DNA from: Gemmatimonadaceae bacterium
Lineage (GTDB): Bacteria > Gemmatimonadota > Gemmatimonadetes > Gemmatimonadales > Gemmatimonadaceae
NCBI GenBank assembly: GCA_035533755.1
Contig: DATLTC010000100.1
Span: 62,001-126,000, forward strand
DNA length: 64,000 nucleotides
Reading direction: 5' to 3'
How positions within the stretch are numbered: position 1 is the first letter of the stretch; each line of letters begins with the position of its first letter. The position numbers and the translations under genes were made by a program. The notes under the pieces were generated by a model. The model worked only from the letters and a program-made list of their open reading frames with translations. It was not told the origin of the DNA and did not search any database. Below are positions 1 through 15,934 of the stretch, in pieces.

Positions 1-988
<988 letters not shown>

Positions 989-996
989 GCAGTCCT

Positions 997-1578
997 CTAT
1001 CGGTACAACCCGGCCGTGGCGATGTAATCCGCCACGGCATCCGTGACAAACCCGCGGAGCGGCGCCCGGCGCCGGACCCGCTCGCGGATCTCGGTGGACG
1101 ACAGGTCCACCCGACGCGTGTGCAGCCTGACGACCGACGCCGGATCGAGGCCGGCGGGCGGCGCCACCGGCGCGTCGCCCAGGCGCTCCATGACCGCCAG
1201 TCGCGCGAGGGCGACGATTCCCGCCGGATCGCGCCACTGCGCGAACGACGCGAATGCATCGGCCCCGACCAGGAAGAACCGCTCCGCGTCCGGATACCGG
1301 CCCGCGAACGCGGTCAATGTATCAACCGTGTAAGATAACCCCTCGCGTTCGATTTCGACCGGGGACACCGAAAACCGGGGGTCGCCGTCCACCGTCAGGT
1401 GGACCATGGCCAGCCGCTGCTCGGGCGACGCCAGGACGGCGCCCTGCTTGAGCGGCTGCGCCGCCGCCGGTACCCAGACGAGTTGGTCGAGCCGCAGTTC
1501 CTCGCACGCATCGCTCGCCGCCAGCAGGTGCCCCACGTGCGGGGGGTCGAAGCTGCCCCCGAGGATGCCGAGGCGCAT
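997..1578 (-). CDS. nadD: Nicotinate-nucleotide adenylyltransferase
   Basis: Converts nicotinate mononucleotide plus ATP to deamido-NAD in NAD synthesis, in the cytoplasm. The 193-residue protein has the family's nucleotidyltransferase signature [11 protein letters not shown] at residues 7-17 and the [11 protein letters not shown] motif (ISSTxIR type) near the C-terminus. Length matches NadD (about 190-215). The start is ATG at 1578, 3 bases after the bamD stop, and secA follows 8 bases downstream, so the three are surely co-transcribed. Nothing unusual was seen. Confidence 0.95.
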   Translation of the reverse strand: MRLGILGGSFDPPHVGHLLAASDACEELRLDQLVWVPAAAQPLKQGAVLASPEQRLAMVHLTVDGDPRFSVSPVEIEREGLSYTVDTLTAFAGRYPDAERFFLVGADAFASFAQWRDPAGIVALARLAVMERLGDAPVAPPAGLDPASVVRLHTRRVDLSSTEIRERVRRRAPLRGFVTDAVADYIATAGLYR

Positions 1579-1581
1579 CGC

Positions 1582-2391
1582 CTAGCGCGGAGGCGGGGCC
1601 GGCGGCGTGGGCGGCGGCCCGCTCGTGGTGTCCGAGGGCGCCTTCACGCCGCGACAGTCCTTCGCGACATCCGAGTCCTTGGGATACAGCGACCGCATCT
1701 GCTTGCAGATGTCGGCCAGGTCGTCCTTGTAGTTGATCACCCGGTACGACTCGGCCAGGCGCAGCATCGACAGGCGGGCGTGCCGCGTCTCCGGCCATTG
1801 GGCGATGACGTCCTTGAAATACAGGATCCCCGAATCCCACGCCTTGTTCTTGAAGTAGAACAGCCCGGTCTCGTAGTCCTTGGTCGCGAACCACTCGTTG
1901 AGGGTGGCGATCTCCTGCTTCGCGGTGTCGGCGACGGCCGGGTTGGTCTGCGCGTAGAGCTGGATGAGCGTCGTGTACGTCTGCATCGCCGTGAGCCCGT
2001 ACGTCTCGTCGAGCGACGGATTGCGCCAGAGGCGCTGGTACGACCGGCCGGACTCGAGCGCGGCGCGCGGCCCGAGCGAGTCGTCGGGGAACGACTCGAC
2101 GAGGCGCGAGAACGCTTCGGCGGCGAGCAGGTCCTCGCCCTGCTTCTCGTGGGCCCGGCCCAGATACCAGTAGGAGCGCACGAGCAGCGTGTCGCGCACG
2201 CCGAGATCGAGGGTCAGCTTGTCGAAACCGGAGACGGCGTTCTCCCAGTGCCCCTTCTGGAATTCGGCCAGCGACGCGCGATACAGCGCCTCGTTGGTGG
2301 GGAACTTCGTGACGACGAATGCCGGCCGGCACGCCGTGGCGGCGAGCGCCAGCGCGAGCGCCGCGACGAGTTCACGGGTCGGTCGATTCAT
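1582..2391 (-). CDS. bamD: Outer membrane protein assembly factor BamD (TPR lipoprotein)
   Basis: BamD is an outer-membrane lipoprotein of the beta-barrel assembly machine, facing the periplasm. An upstream in-frame ATG at 2436 exists, but the ATG at 2391 is chosen. It begins MNRPTRELVAALALALAATAC, a proper lipoprotein signal with the lipidated Cys at residue 21, and is preceded by CAGGA about 6 bases upstream. The mature part shows TPR-like helical pairs (LYRASLAEFQKGHWENAVSGF, then AREKQGEDLL-type repeats), then a Pro-rich tail of TPPAPPPR type. Length is 269 residues, near the usual 240-280. It sits between the nucleotide-sugar genes (41-base gap after the UDP-xylose synthase) and nadD. 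Being a generic TPR lipoprotein, a related role is possible, but the overall match to BamD/ComL is good. Confidence 0.85.
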   Translation of the reverse strand: MNRPTRELVAALALALAATACRPAFVVTKFPTNEALYRASLAEFQKGHWENAVSGFDKLTLDLGVRDTLLVRSYWYLGRAHEKQGEDLLAAEAFSRLVESFPDDSLGPRAALESGRSYQRLWRNPSLDETYGLTAMQTYTTLIQLYAQTNPAVADTAKQEIATLNEWFATKDYETGLFYFKNKAWDSGILYFKDVIAQWPETRHARLSMLRLAESYRVINYKDDLADICKQMRSLYPKDSDVAKDCRGVKAPSDTTSGPPPTPPAPPPR

Positions 2392-2432
2392 AAGTCCTGA
2401 AAGATAACGGGCGGGCGGCCCGCGGCGCGCCC

Positions 2433-3416
2433 TCACGCGACGGACTTCCCCGCCGGACGCGGCGCGCGGGGGGCCATGCGCGACGTCCCGAGGAGCGTGC
2501 GGAAGAATTCGATGGTGCGCTGCAGCCCCTCGCGCAGGGGCACCTGGGGCTCCCAGCCCAGCAGTTCGCGGGCCCGCGTGATGTCGGGCTGCCGCAGCCG
2601 GGGGTCGTCCTGCGGGAGGGGCCGATGCTCGATCGGCGCCGGGCTTCCCGTGAGCTCCTTGATCAACTCGGCCAGTTGCGTGACCGTGTGCTCCGTGGGA
2701 TTCCCGATGTTCGTGGGCTGGTGGTCGCCCCGCATGAACAGCCGGTAGATCCCGTCCACCTCATCGGACACGTAGCAGAAGCTGCGCGTCTGGCGCCCTT
2801 CGCCGTAGATCGTGATCGGCTCCCCGTTGAGCGCCTGAACGATGAAGTTCGACACCACGCGTCCGTCCCGCGGACGCATCCGCGGGCCGTAGGTGTTGAA
2901 GATGCGCACGATCCGCGTGTCGAGTCCGTGATAGGTGTGATAGGCCATCGTCATCGCTTCGGCGAACCGCTTCGCTTCATCATAGACACCGCGGGGCCCC
3001 ACCGGGTTCACGTTTCCCCAGTACGTCTCCTTCTGCGGATGCTCCAGGGGGTCGCCGTACACCTCGGAGGTGGAGGCGAGCAGGAACCGCGCCCCCTTGG
3101 CCTTGGCCACTCCCAGCGCGTTGTGCGTGCCCAGCGATCCCACCTTGAGGGTCTGGATCGGCAGTTCGAGATAGTCGATCGGGCTGGCCGGCGACGCGAA
3201 GTGCAGCACGCCGTCCACGGGCCCGGCCACGTATGTAAACGTGGAAACGTCGTGGCGGATGAACTCGAACGCCGTGTCGCCCATCAGGTGCGCGATGTTG
3301 TCGGGATGGCCGGTGACGAGGTTGTCGATGCCCACCACGGTGTGCCCTTCGGCGAGAAACCGGTCGCACAGGTGCGACCCCAGGAATCCCGCGGCTCCGG
3401 TGATGACGATCCTCAC
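2433..3416 (-). CDS. UDP-glucuronate decarboxylase (UDP-xylose synthase)
   Basis: Extended SDR that oxidises and decarboxylates UDP-glucuronate to UDP-xylose, for cell-surface glycans. It has GAAGFLG at 7-13, the YxxxK pair Tyr145/Lys149, TSEVYGD near 116-122, and the HFASPASP stretch near 72-79 that marks UXS-type enzymes. The [10 protein letters not shown] block is also present. The start is GTG at 3416, overlapping the ugd stop as GTGA, which is why the long in-frame upstream extension is rejected. That gives 327 residues, typical for the family. The preceding gene, ugd, makes its substrate, so the two form a two-step UDP-Glc to UDP-Xyl module. Confidence 0.9.
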   Translation of the reverse strand: MRIVITGAAGFLGSHLCDRFLAEGHTVVGIDNLVTGHPDNIAHLMGDTAFEFIRHDVSTFTYVAGPVDGVLHFASPASPIDYLELPIQTLKVGSLGTHNALGVAKAKGARFLLASTSEVYGDPLEHPQKETYWGNVNPVGPRGVYDEAKRFAEAMTMAYHTYHGLDTRIVRIFNTYGPRMRPRDGRVVSNFIVQALNGEPITIYGEGRQTRSFCYVSDEVDGIYRLFMRGDHQPTNIGNPTEHTVTQLAELIKELTGSPAPIEHRPLPQDDPRLRQPDITRARELLGWEPQVPLREGLQRTIEFFRTLLGTSRMAPRAPRPAGKSVA

Positions 3417-4723
3417 GCGCTTCCCCCCCGGCCGATGGACACGTACTGGAAGCCGAGGGTCCGCATCTTGGCCGGATCGTAGAGATTCCGCCCGTCGATG
3501 ACGATCGGCTGCTTGAGGCTCCGCTTGATGCGCGCGAAGTCGGGGTGCCGGTACTCGTTCCAGTCGGTCACCACGACCAGCGCATCGGCGCCGTCCAGCG
3601 CGGCATACCCCGTGTCGGCGAAGGTGATCCGGTCGCCGAGCTTGCGCCGGGTCTCGGGCATGGCCGCCGGATCGTGGGCCGCCACCGACGCCCCGGCGGC
3701 GAGCAGCGCCTCGATGAGCACGAGCGACGGCGCTTCGCGCATGTCGTCGGTGTTCGGCTTGAACGCCAGCCCCCACACCGCCACGCGCGCGCCCCGCAGC
3801 CGGTCGCCGAGCACGCCCCGGAGCTTCTCGAACAGCCGGAGCTTCTGGCGGTCGTTCACCGCCTCGACCGCCGCCAGCACCGCCAGCGGCGCCTCGTACT
3901 CGTGGCCGGTGCGCACCAGCGCCTTGACGTCCTTGGGAAAGCACGAGCCCCCGTACCCGGGCCCCGGGAACAGGAACGCCGGGCCGATGCGGTCGTCGCT
4001 CCCCACGCCCTTGCGCACGAGGTCCACGTTGGCGCCCACGCGCTCGCACAGATTCGCGATCTCGTTCATGAACGAGATCCGCGTGGCGAGCATCGCGTTG
4101 GCCGCGTACTTCGTCATCTCGGCCGACGGGATGTCCATGAAGATGATCGGTCGCCCGGTGCGCACGAACGGCGCGTACAACTCCGCCATCACGCTGCGCG
4201 CGTGATCCGTCTCGACGCCGATCACGACGCGGTCGGGCTTCATGAAGTCGTCCACGGCGGCGCCTTCCTTCAGGAACTCCGGATTGCTGCACACGTGGTA
4301 CGAATGCTGGGCGTGCGCGCCGATCGCCGCCGCCACCTTGGCCGCCGTGCCCACGGGCACGGTGGACTTGGTGACCACCACGAGTTCGCGCCGCATGTGC
4401 TTCCCGATCTCACCGGCCACGGCGAGCACGTGGCGGAGGTCCGCCGAGCCGTCCTCGTCGGGCGGCGTGCCGACGGCGATGAACACGACCTCCGCCGAGC
4501 CGATGGCCGACGCCACGTCGGTGGTGAACCGCAGCCGGCCGTCGCGCTGATTGCGCTCCACATAGGCGTCGAGCCCCGGCTCGTAGATCGGCAACACGTT
4601 GCGCGTGAGCCCGTCGATCTTCCCCTCGTCGACATCGGCACAGACCACGGCGTTGCCGGTCTCCGCCAGACAGGCGCCCACGACGAGCCCCACGTATCCC
4701 GTCCCGACCACCGTGATGTTCAT
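3413..4723 (-). CDS. ugd: UDP-glucose 6-dehydrogenase
   Basis: Oxidises UDP-glucose twice with NAD to UDP-glucuronate. The 436 residues show the Rossmann motif GTGYVG at 7-12, the NPEFLKEG block near 147-154, Lys205 in [12 protein letters not shown], and the catalytic Cys261 in [12 protein letters not shown]. The C-terminal UDP-binding third has [17 protein letters not shown] at 4723 starts the Rossmann strand directly, so the start is secure. Its stop overlaps the GTG start of the decarboxylase (GTGA). It is distinct from the paralogous dehydrogenase upstream (4760-6112), which matches UDP-HexNAc dehydrogenases instead. Confidence 0.95.
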   Translation of the reverse strand: MNITVVGTGYVGLVVGACLAETGNAVVCADVDEGKIDGLTRNVLPIYEPGLDAYVERNQRDGRLRFTTDVASAIGSAEVVFIAVGTPPDEDGSADLRHVLAVAGEIGKHMRRELVVVTKSTVPVGTAAKVAAAIGAHAQHSYHVCSNPEFLKEGAAVDDFMKPDRVVIGVETDHARSVMAELYAPFVRTGRPIIFMDIPSAEMTKYAANAMLATRISFMNEIANLCERVGANVDLVRKGVGSDDRIGPAFLFPGPGYGGSCFPKDVKALVRTGHEYEAPLAVLAAVEAVNDRQKLRLFEKLRGVLGDRLRGARVAVWGLAFKPNTDDMREAPSLVLIEALLAAGASVAAHDPAAMPETRRKLGDRITFADTGYAALDGADALVVVTDWNEYRHPDFARIKRSLKQPIVIDGRNLYDPAKMRTLGFQYVSIGRGGSA

Positions 4724-4759
4724 ACGATCCTTGTGATGAAGGGGCGCCCTGGCCCGCGG

Positions 4760-6112
4760 TCAGACATCGGCGCGCGCCGGTTCATCGGGCTCGCGGGCCG
4801 TGGCCAGCGACAGCACCCGCGCCCGCGACGGCCGCGTGCGCACGGTGGCGTTGCGGCTGTCGACCACGAGGTCGGCATGGTCCACCACGCGCTGGTAATC
4901 GACGGACGAGTGATCGGTGACGATGACCACGGCGTCCGCCGCCTCGAGTTCGGCGTCGGTGAGCGCCACGCCGAACTTCTCGTGGCCGTCCTCACGCACC
5001 ATGGCGATGTATGGATCGTGGAACGCCACGTCGGCGCCGTGCGCCTCGAGCAGCCGCATGACGTCCAGCGCCGGACTCTCGCGCACGTCGTCGATGTCCT
5101 TCTTGTACGCCACGCCGAGCACGAGCACGCGACTCCCGTTCACCGCCTTGCGGCGCTCGTTCAGCCCCTGCGTCACCTTCTCCACGACGTAGGACGGCAT
5201 CTGACTGTTGATCTCGCTGGCCAGATCGATGAACCGCGTCTTGTAGTTCAAGGTGCGCATCTTCCACGCCAGGTAGTGCGGATCGAGCGGAATGCAGTGC
5301 CCGCCGATGCCCGGCCCGGGCGTGAATTTCATGAAGCCGAACGGCTTCGTGGCCGCGGCGTCGATCACTTCCCACACATCCACGCCGAGCTTGTCGCACA
5401 CGATCGCCATCTCGTTGGCGAGCCCGATGTTGACCGAGCGGAAGGTGTTCTCGAGCAGCTTGGTCAACTCCGCCGTCTCGGCGCTCGATACCTCGACCAC
5501 GGTCTCGATGCACACCCGATAGAGCGCCGCGGCAACCTCCGTGCACGACGGGGTGATGCCGCCCACCACTTTGGGCGTGTTGCCGGTGTGGTACCGCGGA
5601 TTGCCCGGATCCACGCGCTCGGGACTGAAGGCCAGGAACACGTCGCGACCCACGGTCAGGCCGGCGCGCTCCAGCACCGGCTGCAGCAGCTCGCGCGTGG
5701 TGCCCGGATACGTCGTGCTCTCCAGCACCACGAGCTGGCCGGCCCGCGCATGACGCCCCACCGTCTCGGCGGCGGAGATCACGTAGCTCATGTCCGGGTC
5801 GCGCGTCTTGGCCAGCGGCGTGGGCACGGCGATCGAGATCGCGTCCACCTCGCCCAACCGCGACTCGTCAGCCGTGGCCTCGAACATCCCCGATTTCACG
5901 AACGCCGCCACATCCGCCGCCGCCACATCCTGGATGTGCGACTCCCCGCGGTTGAGCAGCGCCACCACCCGCTCGCTGATGTCGTATCCCACCACGCGCA
6001 GGCCCGCCCTGGCGAACTCCATGGCGAGCGGCAGCCCCACGTACCCGAGGCCGATCACCCCGACCACGGCCCGGCGCCGCTCGATCTTGTCCAGCAGTCC
6101 GCGCTTGTCCAT
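4760..6112 (-). CDS. UDP-N-acetyl-hexosamine 6-dehydrogenase (WbpA/WecC type)
   Basis: NAD-dependent dehydrogenase likely turning UDP-GlcNAc into UDP-GlcNAc uronic acid. GLGYVG lies at 21-26, SPERVDPGN near 163-171, and catalytic Cys273 in GPGIGGHCIPLDP. The IGGHCIPLDP form and the LLENTFRSVNIGLANE block are those of the UDP-HexNAc branch, not of UDP-glucose dehydrogenase. The 450-residue length fits. It lies 5 bases after the aminotransferase stop and is the last of four cassette genes (acetyltransferase, oxidoreductase, aminotransferase, dehydrogenase) matching the WbpA/B/E/D set. Its own chemistry would be the first step. UDP-ManNAc as substrate (WecC) cannot be excluded from sequence alone, but the neighbours favour UDP-GlcNAc. 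Confidence 0.9.
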   Translation of the reverse strand: MDKRGLLDKIERRRAVVGVIGLGYVGLPLAMEFARAGLRVVGYDISERVVALLNRGESHIQDVAAADVAAFVKSGMFEATADESRLGEVDAISIAVPTPLAKTRDPDMSYVISAAETVGRHARAGQLVVLESTTYPGTTRELLQPVLERAGLTVGRDVFLAFSPERVDPGNPRYHTGNTPKVVGGITPSCTEVAAALYRVCIETVVEVSSAETAELTKLLENTFRSVNIGLANEMAIVCDKLGVDVWEVIDAAATKPFGFMKFTPGPGIGGHCIPLDPHYLAWKMRTLNYKTRFIDLASEINSQMPSYVVEKVTQGLNERRKAVNGSRVLVLGVAYKKDIDDVRESPALDVMRLLEAHGADVAFHDPYIAMVREDGHEKFGVALTDAELEAADAVVIVTDHSSVDYQRVVDHADLVVDSRNATVRTRPSRARVLSLATAREPDEPARADV

Positions 6113-6117
6113 GGAGA

Positions 6118-7230
6118 TCAGCGACCGTAAAAGGATTTCACGCCCGCCACGACTTCATCCAGCTGGGCGACCGTCAGTTCGGGATAGATGGGCAGCGAGA
6201 GCACTTCACGGGCCGCCCGCTCCGACTCCGGACATGCGCCGGCCTGGTAGCCCAGGTACGCGAAGCACGGCTGGAGGTGCAGCGGCAGCGGGTAATAGAT
6301 CGACGTGCCGATCCCCTTGCCCTTGAGGTGCGCCTGCAACTCATCGCGCCGGTCGGCCCGGATCGTGTACTGATTGAAGATCGACTCGTTGCTGGGGTCG
6401 ATCGCTGGCGTCGCCAGCCCGGCGATCCCGTACAGCGCCTTGGAATAGTACGCGGCGTTCTCGCGCCGCTTGGCGCTCCACGCCGCGAGGTGCGGGAGCT
6501 TGGCCGAGAGCACGGTGGCCTGCAGGGCGTCGAGCCGGCTGTTGAACCCCACCTCGTCATGGAAATACTGGCGCGACCCACCGTGCATCCGCAGCCGCTT
6601 GAGGCGCTCGGCGAGCTTGGGATCCTGGGTGACCATCATCCCGCCGTCGCCGTACCCGCCCAGATTCTTGGACGGGAAGAAGCTGAACGTGCCGATCGTG
6701 GCCACCTCGCCCGCCATCCGCGACTCCCCGTCGATCATCCGGCGCGCGCCGATGGACTGCGCCGCATCCTCGATCACCGGAATGCCCCGGGCCACCGCCT
6801 GGATGCGCTCGATGGGCGCCATCTGCCCGAACAGGTCCACGGGCACGATGGCCTTGGTCTTGGGCGTGATGGCGGCCGCGATCGCGTCGACCGAGATGTT
6901 GTACGTGTCGGGCGCGATGTCCACGAACACCGGGGTGGCGCCCACGTTGTGGATCGTGCCGGCCGTGGCGAAGAAGGTGAACGGGGTCGTGATCACCTCG
7001 TCTCCGGGGCCGATGTCCAGCGCCCGGAGGGCGAGCAGCAGGGCGTCGGTCCCGCTGGCGCAACCCACGGCGTACGCCGTGTGCGACAGCTGGGCCACTT
7101 CTCGCTCGAGGCGCTCCACGGGAGCGCCGAGGATGAACAGTTGGGCATCGACCAGATCCAGCACCGACTTCACGACCTCGTCCTTGATCGTGGCGTGCTG
7201 CGCACGGAGATCCAGCAGGGGGACAGGCAT
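6118..7230 (-). CDS. DegT/DnrJ/EryC1 aminotransferase, WbpE-like
   Basis: PLP-dependent sugar aminotransferase, likely adding the 3-amino group to a UDP-3-keto-GlcNAc uronic acid. The PLP lysine is Lys188 in FFPSKNLGGYGDGGM. EDAAQSIGA near 154-162 is the family's cofactor-ring motif, and the GCASGTDALLLALRAL block binds phosphate. ATG at 7230 is taken over a TTG 6 bases upstream, giving 370 residues, normal for the family. A 113-base gap separates it from the upstream oxidoreductase, and it is 5 bases from the dehydrogenase. Substrate assignment rests on the neighbouring WbpA-, B- and D-like genes. Confidence 0.88.
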   Translation of the reverse strand: MPVPLLDLRAQHATIKDEVVKSVLDLVDAQLFILGAPVERLEREVAQLSHTAYAVGCASGTDALLLALRALDIGPGDEVITTPFTFFATAGTIHNVGATPVFVDIAPDTYNISVDAIAAAITPKTKAIVPVDLFGQMAPIERIQAVARGIPVIEDAAQSIGARRMIDGESRMAGEVATIGTFSFFPSKNLGGYGDGGMMVTQDPKLAERLKRLRMHGGSRQYFHDEVGFNSRLDALQATVLSAKLPHLAAWSAKRRENAAYYSKALYGIAGLATPAIDPSNESIFNQYTIRADRRDELQAHLKGKGIGTSIYYPLPLHLQPCFAYLGYQAGACPESERAAREVLSLPIYPELTVAQLDEVVAGVKSFYGR

Positions 7231-7343
7231 GGTCAATTGGGAAAAGCCCGGCAGGCGGGCGTTGGAATCCGGATGTTGAAAGGCGGCGCAAGTCCAACCG
7301 CCATCGAAAGTTCGCCGGGTGGTGGGCCGGCGTCAATTCGAGG

Positions 7344-8387
7344 TCATGAGCCCACGCGCAGGGGGATCGGGATGCTCTGCCCCGTCTTGGCCGACTCATA
7401 GATGGCCAGGATCAGTTCGAGCGACTTGCGGCCCGCCCGGCCGTCGGTGTCGGGCTTGGCCTCGCCGCGGAGCACGGCCAGCACGTTGCGGTAGTACCCT
7501 TGATGGCCGAATCCGTACACGTTGGGCGGATTGGTGTTCACGGCGTCCACCAGCTTGTCGTCGTCGTCATACTCGGCGAACGCCCAGTGTTCCACCTTGT
7601 TCACGGCCGTCCCGCCGATCTTCACCGACCCCTTCTCGCCGAGGATCGTGAGCGACCCCTCGAGGTTCCGGGGGTACGTGAGGACATTGACCTCGATCAC
7701 CCCGAGCGCGCCGGACCGGAACCTGAGCACGGCGGCCCCGGAATCCTCGGCCTCGATGCGCCGCGCCTGCGTGGCGGTTTTGGCGACGACGCTGTCCACG
7801 GGGCCCACCAGCCACTGCATGAGGTCCACGTAATGCGAGGCCTGGTTCATGATCGCGCCGCCGTCGAACTCCCAGGTGCCGCGCCAGGGGGCCGCGTCGT
7901 AGTACTCCTGCGGGCGCTGCCAGCGCACCGTGACGTTGGCCATGTAGATCCGCCCGAACCGCCCCTTGTCGACCGCGCGCCGCAGTAGCTGGATGGGCGG
8001 GTTGAGGCGATTCTGCTTGACCACGAACAGCTGGACGCCGGCGCGATCGCACGCCTCGACGAGGTCATCCGCCGCGCCGAGCGACGTGGCCATGGGCTTC
8101 TCGCTCAGGACGTGCCGGCCGGCCCGGGCCGCCAGGATCCCCTGCGGCGCGTGCACGCCCGACGGGGTGCACAGGGCGACGATGTCGCACGGCTGCACGC
8201 GCAGCAGCTCTTCGAGCGAGGTGAACCAGGGCACCCCCTGCTCCTCGCCCGCGGCCCGGGCCCGAGCCTCTTCGACGTCCGCCACCCCCACCAGTCGCAG
8301 CCCGTCGGTCTGGGCAATGGCGTCGAAGTGGTTCTTGCTGATGCGCCCGCAGCCGACGAGCGCGATGTCGAAGGTTCGGTGGGTCAT
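7344..8387 (-). CDS. Gfo/Idh/MocA oxidoreductase, WbpB/WlbA-like
   Basis: NAD-dependent oxidoreductase that in the Wbp pathway oxidises C3 of UDP-GlcNAc uronic acid to the 3-keto sugar. N-terminal Rossmann motif VGCGRISKNH at 11-20; Glu96-Lys97-Pro98 is the family EKP signature. The VVKQNRLNPPIQLLRRAVD stretch and GGAIMNQASHYVDLMQWL are typical of the WbpB/WlbA group. 347 residues. It starts 10 bases after the acetyltransferase stop, in the same run. Family assignment is certain, while exact substrate is inferred from context. Confidence 0.88.
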   Translation of the reverse strand: MTHRTFDIALVGCGRISKNHFDAIAQTDGLRLVGVADVEEARARAAGEEQGVPWFTSLEELLRVQPCDIVALCTPSGVHAPQGILAARAGRHVLSEKPMATSLGAADDLVEACDRAGVQLFVVKQNRLNPPIQLLRRAVDKGRFGRIYMANVTVRWQRPQEYYDAAPWRGTWEFDGGAIMNQASHYVDLMQWLVGPVDSVVAKTATQARRIEAEDSGAAVLRFRSGALGVIEVNVLTYPRNLEGSLTILGEKGSVKIGGTAVNKVEHWAFAEYDDDDKLVDAVNTNPPNVYGFGHQGYYRNVLAVLRGEAKPDTDGRAGRKSLELILAIYESAKTGQSIPIPLRVGS

Positions 8388-8397
8388 GGCCGGAGGG

Positions 8398-8978
8398 TCA
8401 GGAGGCGCGCGGCGCGACGGGGCGGATGCCCTCGCCGTGGCGCTCGTAGGTGGTACCGCAGGCCGCGCAGGTGCCGGCGCCGGCGGCGGGCAGCCGCTCG
8501 CCGCACTGGCACATCCAGCCGATGCGGCGCGCGGGCACGCCGGCCATCAGGGCATAGGCGGGCACGTCGCGCGTGACGACGGCGCCCGCCCCGATGAACG
8601 CGAATTCCCCGAGCGTGGTCCCGCACACGATCGTGGCGTTGGCGCCGATCGACGCCCCGCGCTTGACGTGCGTGGTGCGGTACTCGTGCTTGCGCGACAC
8701 GTGGCTGCGCGGGTTCATGACGTTCGTGAACACCATCGACGGTCCGCAGAACACGTCGTCGTCGAGCACCACGCCCTCGTAGATCGAGACGTTGTTCTGG
8801 ATCTTCACGTTGTTCCCGATCCGCACGCTGTTCATGACGACGACGTTCTGGCCCAGGCTGCACCGCTCGCCGATCACGGCGCCGCCCATGACGTGGCAGA
8901 AGTGCCAGATGCGCGTGCCGGCGCCGATCGCGGCGCCGTCGTCGACGTAGGCCGACTCGTGGATGAAGGTGGCGTCGC

Positions 8979-8982
<4 letters not shown>
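8398..8982 (-). CDS. Left-handed beta-helix N-acetyltransferase, WbpD/WlbB-like
   Basis: Hexapeptide-repeat acetyltransferase likely acetylating the 3-amino group to give UDP-2,3-diacetamido-glucuronate. Residues 10-140 are hexapeptide turns ([42 protein letters not shown]), with the FTNVMNPRS loop near 85-93. The C-terminus (158-175) has Cys158, Cys160, Cys172 and Cys175 as CxC...CxxC, suggesting a small zinc knuckle. ATG at 8982 overlaps the carB stop as ATGA, which fixes the start despite a long open frame continuing upstream inside carB. 194 residues. It is the first cassette gene transcribed, although its reaction is the last. Confidence 0.88.
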
Positions 8983-14159
<5,177 letters not shown>

Positions 14160-14170
14160 TCAGGGATGAA

Positions 14171-14202
14171 GAAAAAAGGGGGAGCCGCGGTGCGCTCCCC
14201 CC
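14171..14202 (-). terminator. Intrinsic terminator of the rpmB end of the ribosomal operon
   Basis: Read on the minus strand, an 8-9 bp GC stem (GGGGGAGC ... GGCTCCCCC) with a 7-base loop is followed directly by six T. It sits 26 bases after the rpmB stop and before gmd, so it closes the ribosomal block. Confidence 0.88.
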
Positions 14203-14227
14203 TCATCGCAGCGTGCGACACCACGCG

Positions 14228-14446
14228 TCAGGCGGCCCGACCGCGCGGGGCCCGCTTGAGCTTGCCCGCATGCAGGCAGCGCGTGCAGACCTTGACCTTG
14301 ATGATCTTGCCCTCGGGCCCGACGATGCGCATGACCTGGAGGTTGGGCTTCCAGGTACGGCGCGTCTTGTTGTTGGCGTGGGACACGTTATTTCCGAACG
14401 CCACGCCCTTGTCGCAGCTGTAGCAGCGATGTCTCGCGATAGCCAT
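14228..14446 (-). CDS. rpmB: 50S ribosomal protein L28
   Basis: Large-subunit ribosomal protein. 72 residues starting [20 protein letters not shown] with [13 protein letters not shown], as in bacterial L28. Cys8/Cys11 and Cys54/Cys57 make this the zinc-binding (C+) version. It starts 4 bases after the rplQ stop and is followed by an intrinsic terminator, so it is the last gene of the rpoA operon here. Placement of rpmB after rplQ is less common than the rpmB-rpmG arrangement. Confidence 0.96.
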   Translation of the reverse strand: MAIARHRCYSCDKGVAFGNNVSHANNKTRRTWKPNLQVMRIVGPEGKIIKVKVCTRCLHAGKLKRAPRGRAA

Positions 14447-14450
14447 GGGA

Positions 14451-14807
14451 TCAGCCCTCCATCAGCTCGATGCGCGCCATCTCGGCGCCGTCACCCTTGC
14501 GGTGGCCGGTCTTGAGAATGCGCGTGTACCCGCCGGGACGCTTGGCGAACCGCGGTCCCAGTTCCTGGAACAGCTTGTCCGCCGCCGCCCGCTTGTGAAT
14601 GTCACGGCCGGCCAGGCGGCGCGCGTGGAGCGTGCCGGTCTTGGCCTTGGTGATCAGCTTCTCGACGAAGGGCCGCAGTTCCTTGGCCTTCGCTTCGGTC
14701 GTTTCGATCGCGCCCTGCTCGATGAGCGAGGTCGCGAGATTCCGCATCAGGGAGAGCTTCTGCTCGCTGGTTCTGCGCAGCGCGCGCCCCGCCTTGGCAT
14801 GCCGCAT
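14451..14807 (-). CDS. rplQ: 50S ribosomal protein L17
   Basis: 118 residues, with the L17 core [43 protein letters not shown], and [20 protein letters not shown]. It follows rpoA by 3 bases, the standard bacterial order. Length matches the short core form. Confidence 0.97.
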   Translation of the reverse strand: MRHAKAGRALRRTSEQKLSLMRNLATSLIEQGAIETTEAKAKELRPFVEKLITKAKTGTLHARRLAGRDIHKRAAADKLFQELGPRFAKRPGGYTRILKTGHRKGDGAEMARIELMEG

Positions 14808-14810
14808 TGC

Positions 14811-15881
14811 CTACTCCTCCATGTCGTCGGGCGCCGCCGCGGCGGCCCGGCTCGGTGGCGTGCCCCAATCGAGCACCCGCACCCCTTCGCCGTTCTCTTC
14901 AAACCGCATCCCGAAATTCAGTCCTTCACGCTCGAGCAGATCGGCGATCTCCTGGAGCGACTTCTTGCCGAAGTTCTTCACCTGCAGAATCTGACTCTCG
15001 GTCTGGCGCACGAGGTCGCCGAGCGAGCGAATGCTGGAATTCTTGAGCGAGTTCACCGAGCGCACCGACAACTCGAGGTCGTCGATGGGCGTCTTGAGCA
15101 GCTGGGCCATGCGCGTGGCGTCGCCGTCGCTGGACTCGGAACTCTCTCCCAACGGGGCCGACGTGTGCGAGCCGAAGTCCACGAAGTACTGGAAGTGCGA
15201 CTGCGCGAGCGCGGCCGCGTAGCTCACCGCCTCGGCGGGGGAGATCGTGCCGTTGGTCTCCACCGTCAGCGTGAGCCGATCGTAGTCGGTGCGCTGGCCC
15301 ACGCGGGTCTCGGCCACCGAGAAGTTGGCCCGGCGGACGGGGTTGTAGATCGCGTCGATGCGCACCAGATCCACCGGACGGCCGCGGTCCAGCGGATGCT
15401 GGTCGGCCTCGAGGTAGCCACGACCCTTGTTGACGTACAGATCCATCGTCAGGTCGCGGTCATCCTGCAGCGTGAGGATGTGGTGCGACTGGTCGATGAC
15501 CCGCACGCCGCTGGCCGACTGGATGTCGGCCGCCGTGACCACGCCCGCCTTGGACTTGGCGATGTGCACCACGGCCTCTTCGACGTCCTCGTCGAGCACC
15601 AGCGTGAGCGTCTTGAGGTTGCCGATGATCTGGTGGACGTCCTCGACCACGCCCGAGATGGTCTGATGTTCGTGCACGACGCCGTCGATGCGGAACGCCC
15701 AGACGGCGGAGCCGCGCAGGGAGGACAGCAGCATGCGCCGCATGGCGTTGCCGAGGGTGTGCCCGAAGCCGCGCTCGAGCGGCTGCAGACGGAACTCGGC
15801 AACGTTGGGATTATCATCGCGCGTCGTCGATTCGACGAGCTGCGGGCGGACGAGTCCGCGAAGATCGATCGTGTTGGCCAT
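14811..15881 (-). CDS. rpoA: DNA-directed RNA polymerase subunit alpha
   Basis: Alpha subunit nucleates RNA polymerase assembly and contacts UP elements and activators. The start is ATG at 15881 (MANTIDLRGLVRPQLVE); the in-frame extension to 16022 is low-complexity leader and is rejected. The N-terminal dimerisation domain (about 1-235) has LERGFGHTLGNAMRRMLLSS. The C-terminal domain (about 265-325) has ELSVRSVNSLKNSSIRSLGDLV and the helix-hairpin motif NFGKKSLQEI. 356 residues, with a short Ala-rich acidic tail. Gene order rpsD-rpoA-rplQ is standard, but a 249-base gap precedes it, holding repeats and a G-rich leader. Confidence 0.97.
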   Translation of the reverse strand: MANTIDLRGLVRPQLVESTTRDDNPNVAEFRLQPLERGFGHTLGNAMRRMLLSSLRGSAVWAFRIDGVVHEHQTISGVVEDVHQIIGNLKTLTLVLDEDVEEAVVHIAKSKAGVVTAADIQSASGVRVIDQSHHILTLQDDRDLTMDLYVNKGRGYLEADQHPLDRGRPVDLVRIDAIYNPVRRANFSVAETRVGQRTDYDRLTLTVETNGTISPAEAVSYAAALAQSHFQYFVDFGSHTSAPLGESSESSDGDATRMAQLLKTPIDDLELSVRSVNSLKNSSIRSLGDLVRQTESQILQVKNFGKKSLQEIADLLEREGLNFGMRFEENGEGVRVLDWGTPPSRAAAAAPDDMEE

Positions 15882-15934
15882 TATCGTGTGTGTCCTTGGT
15901 CCGACCGGGTGACCCCGGTGTCGCCCTGCCCCGC

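Noticed and set aside
3545-6130. Plus-strand frame of about 861 codons opposite the two sugar dehydrogenases
   Set aside because: Antisense shadow, as both minus-strand genes have intact catalytic motifs.
7308-7336. TTGACG followed at 17 bases by GAACTT as a promoter for the WbpE-like gene
   Set aside because: The -35 is good but the -10 does not match; the 113-base gap may still hold a promoter, but it cannot be supported.
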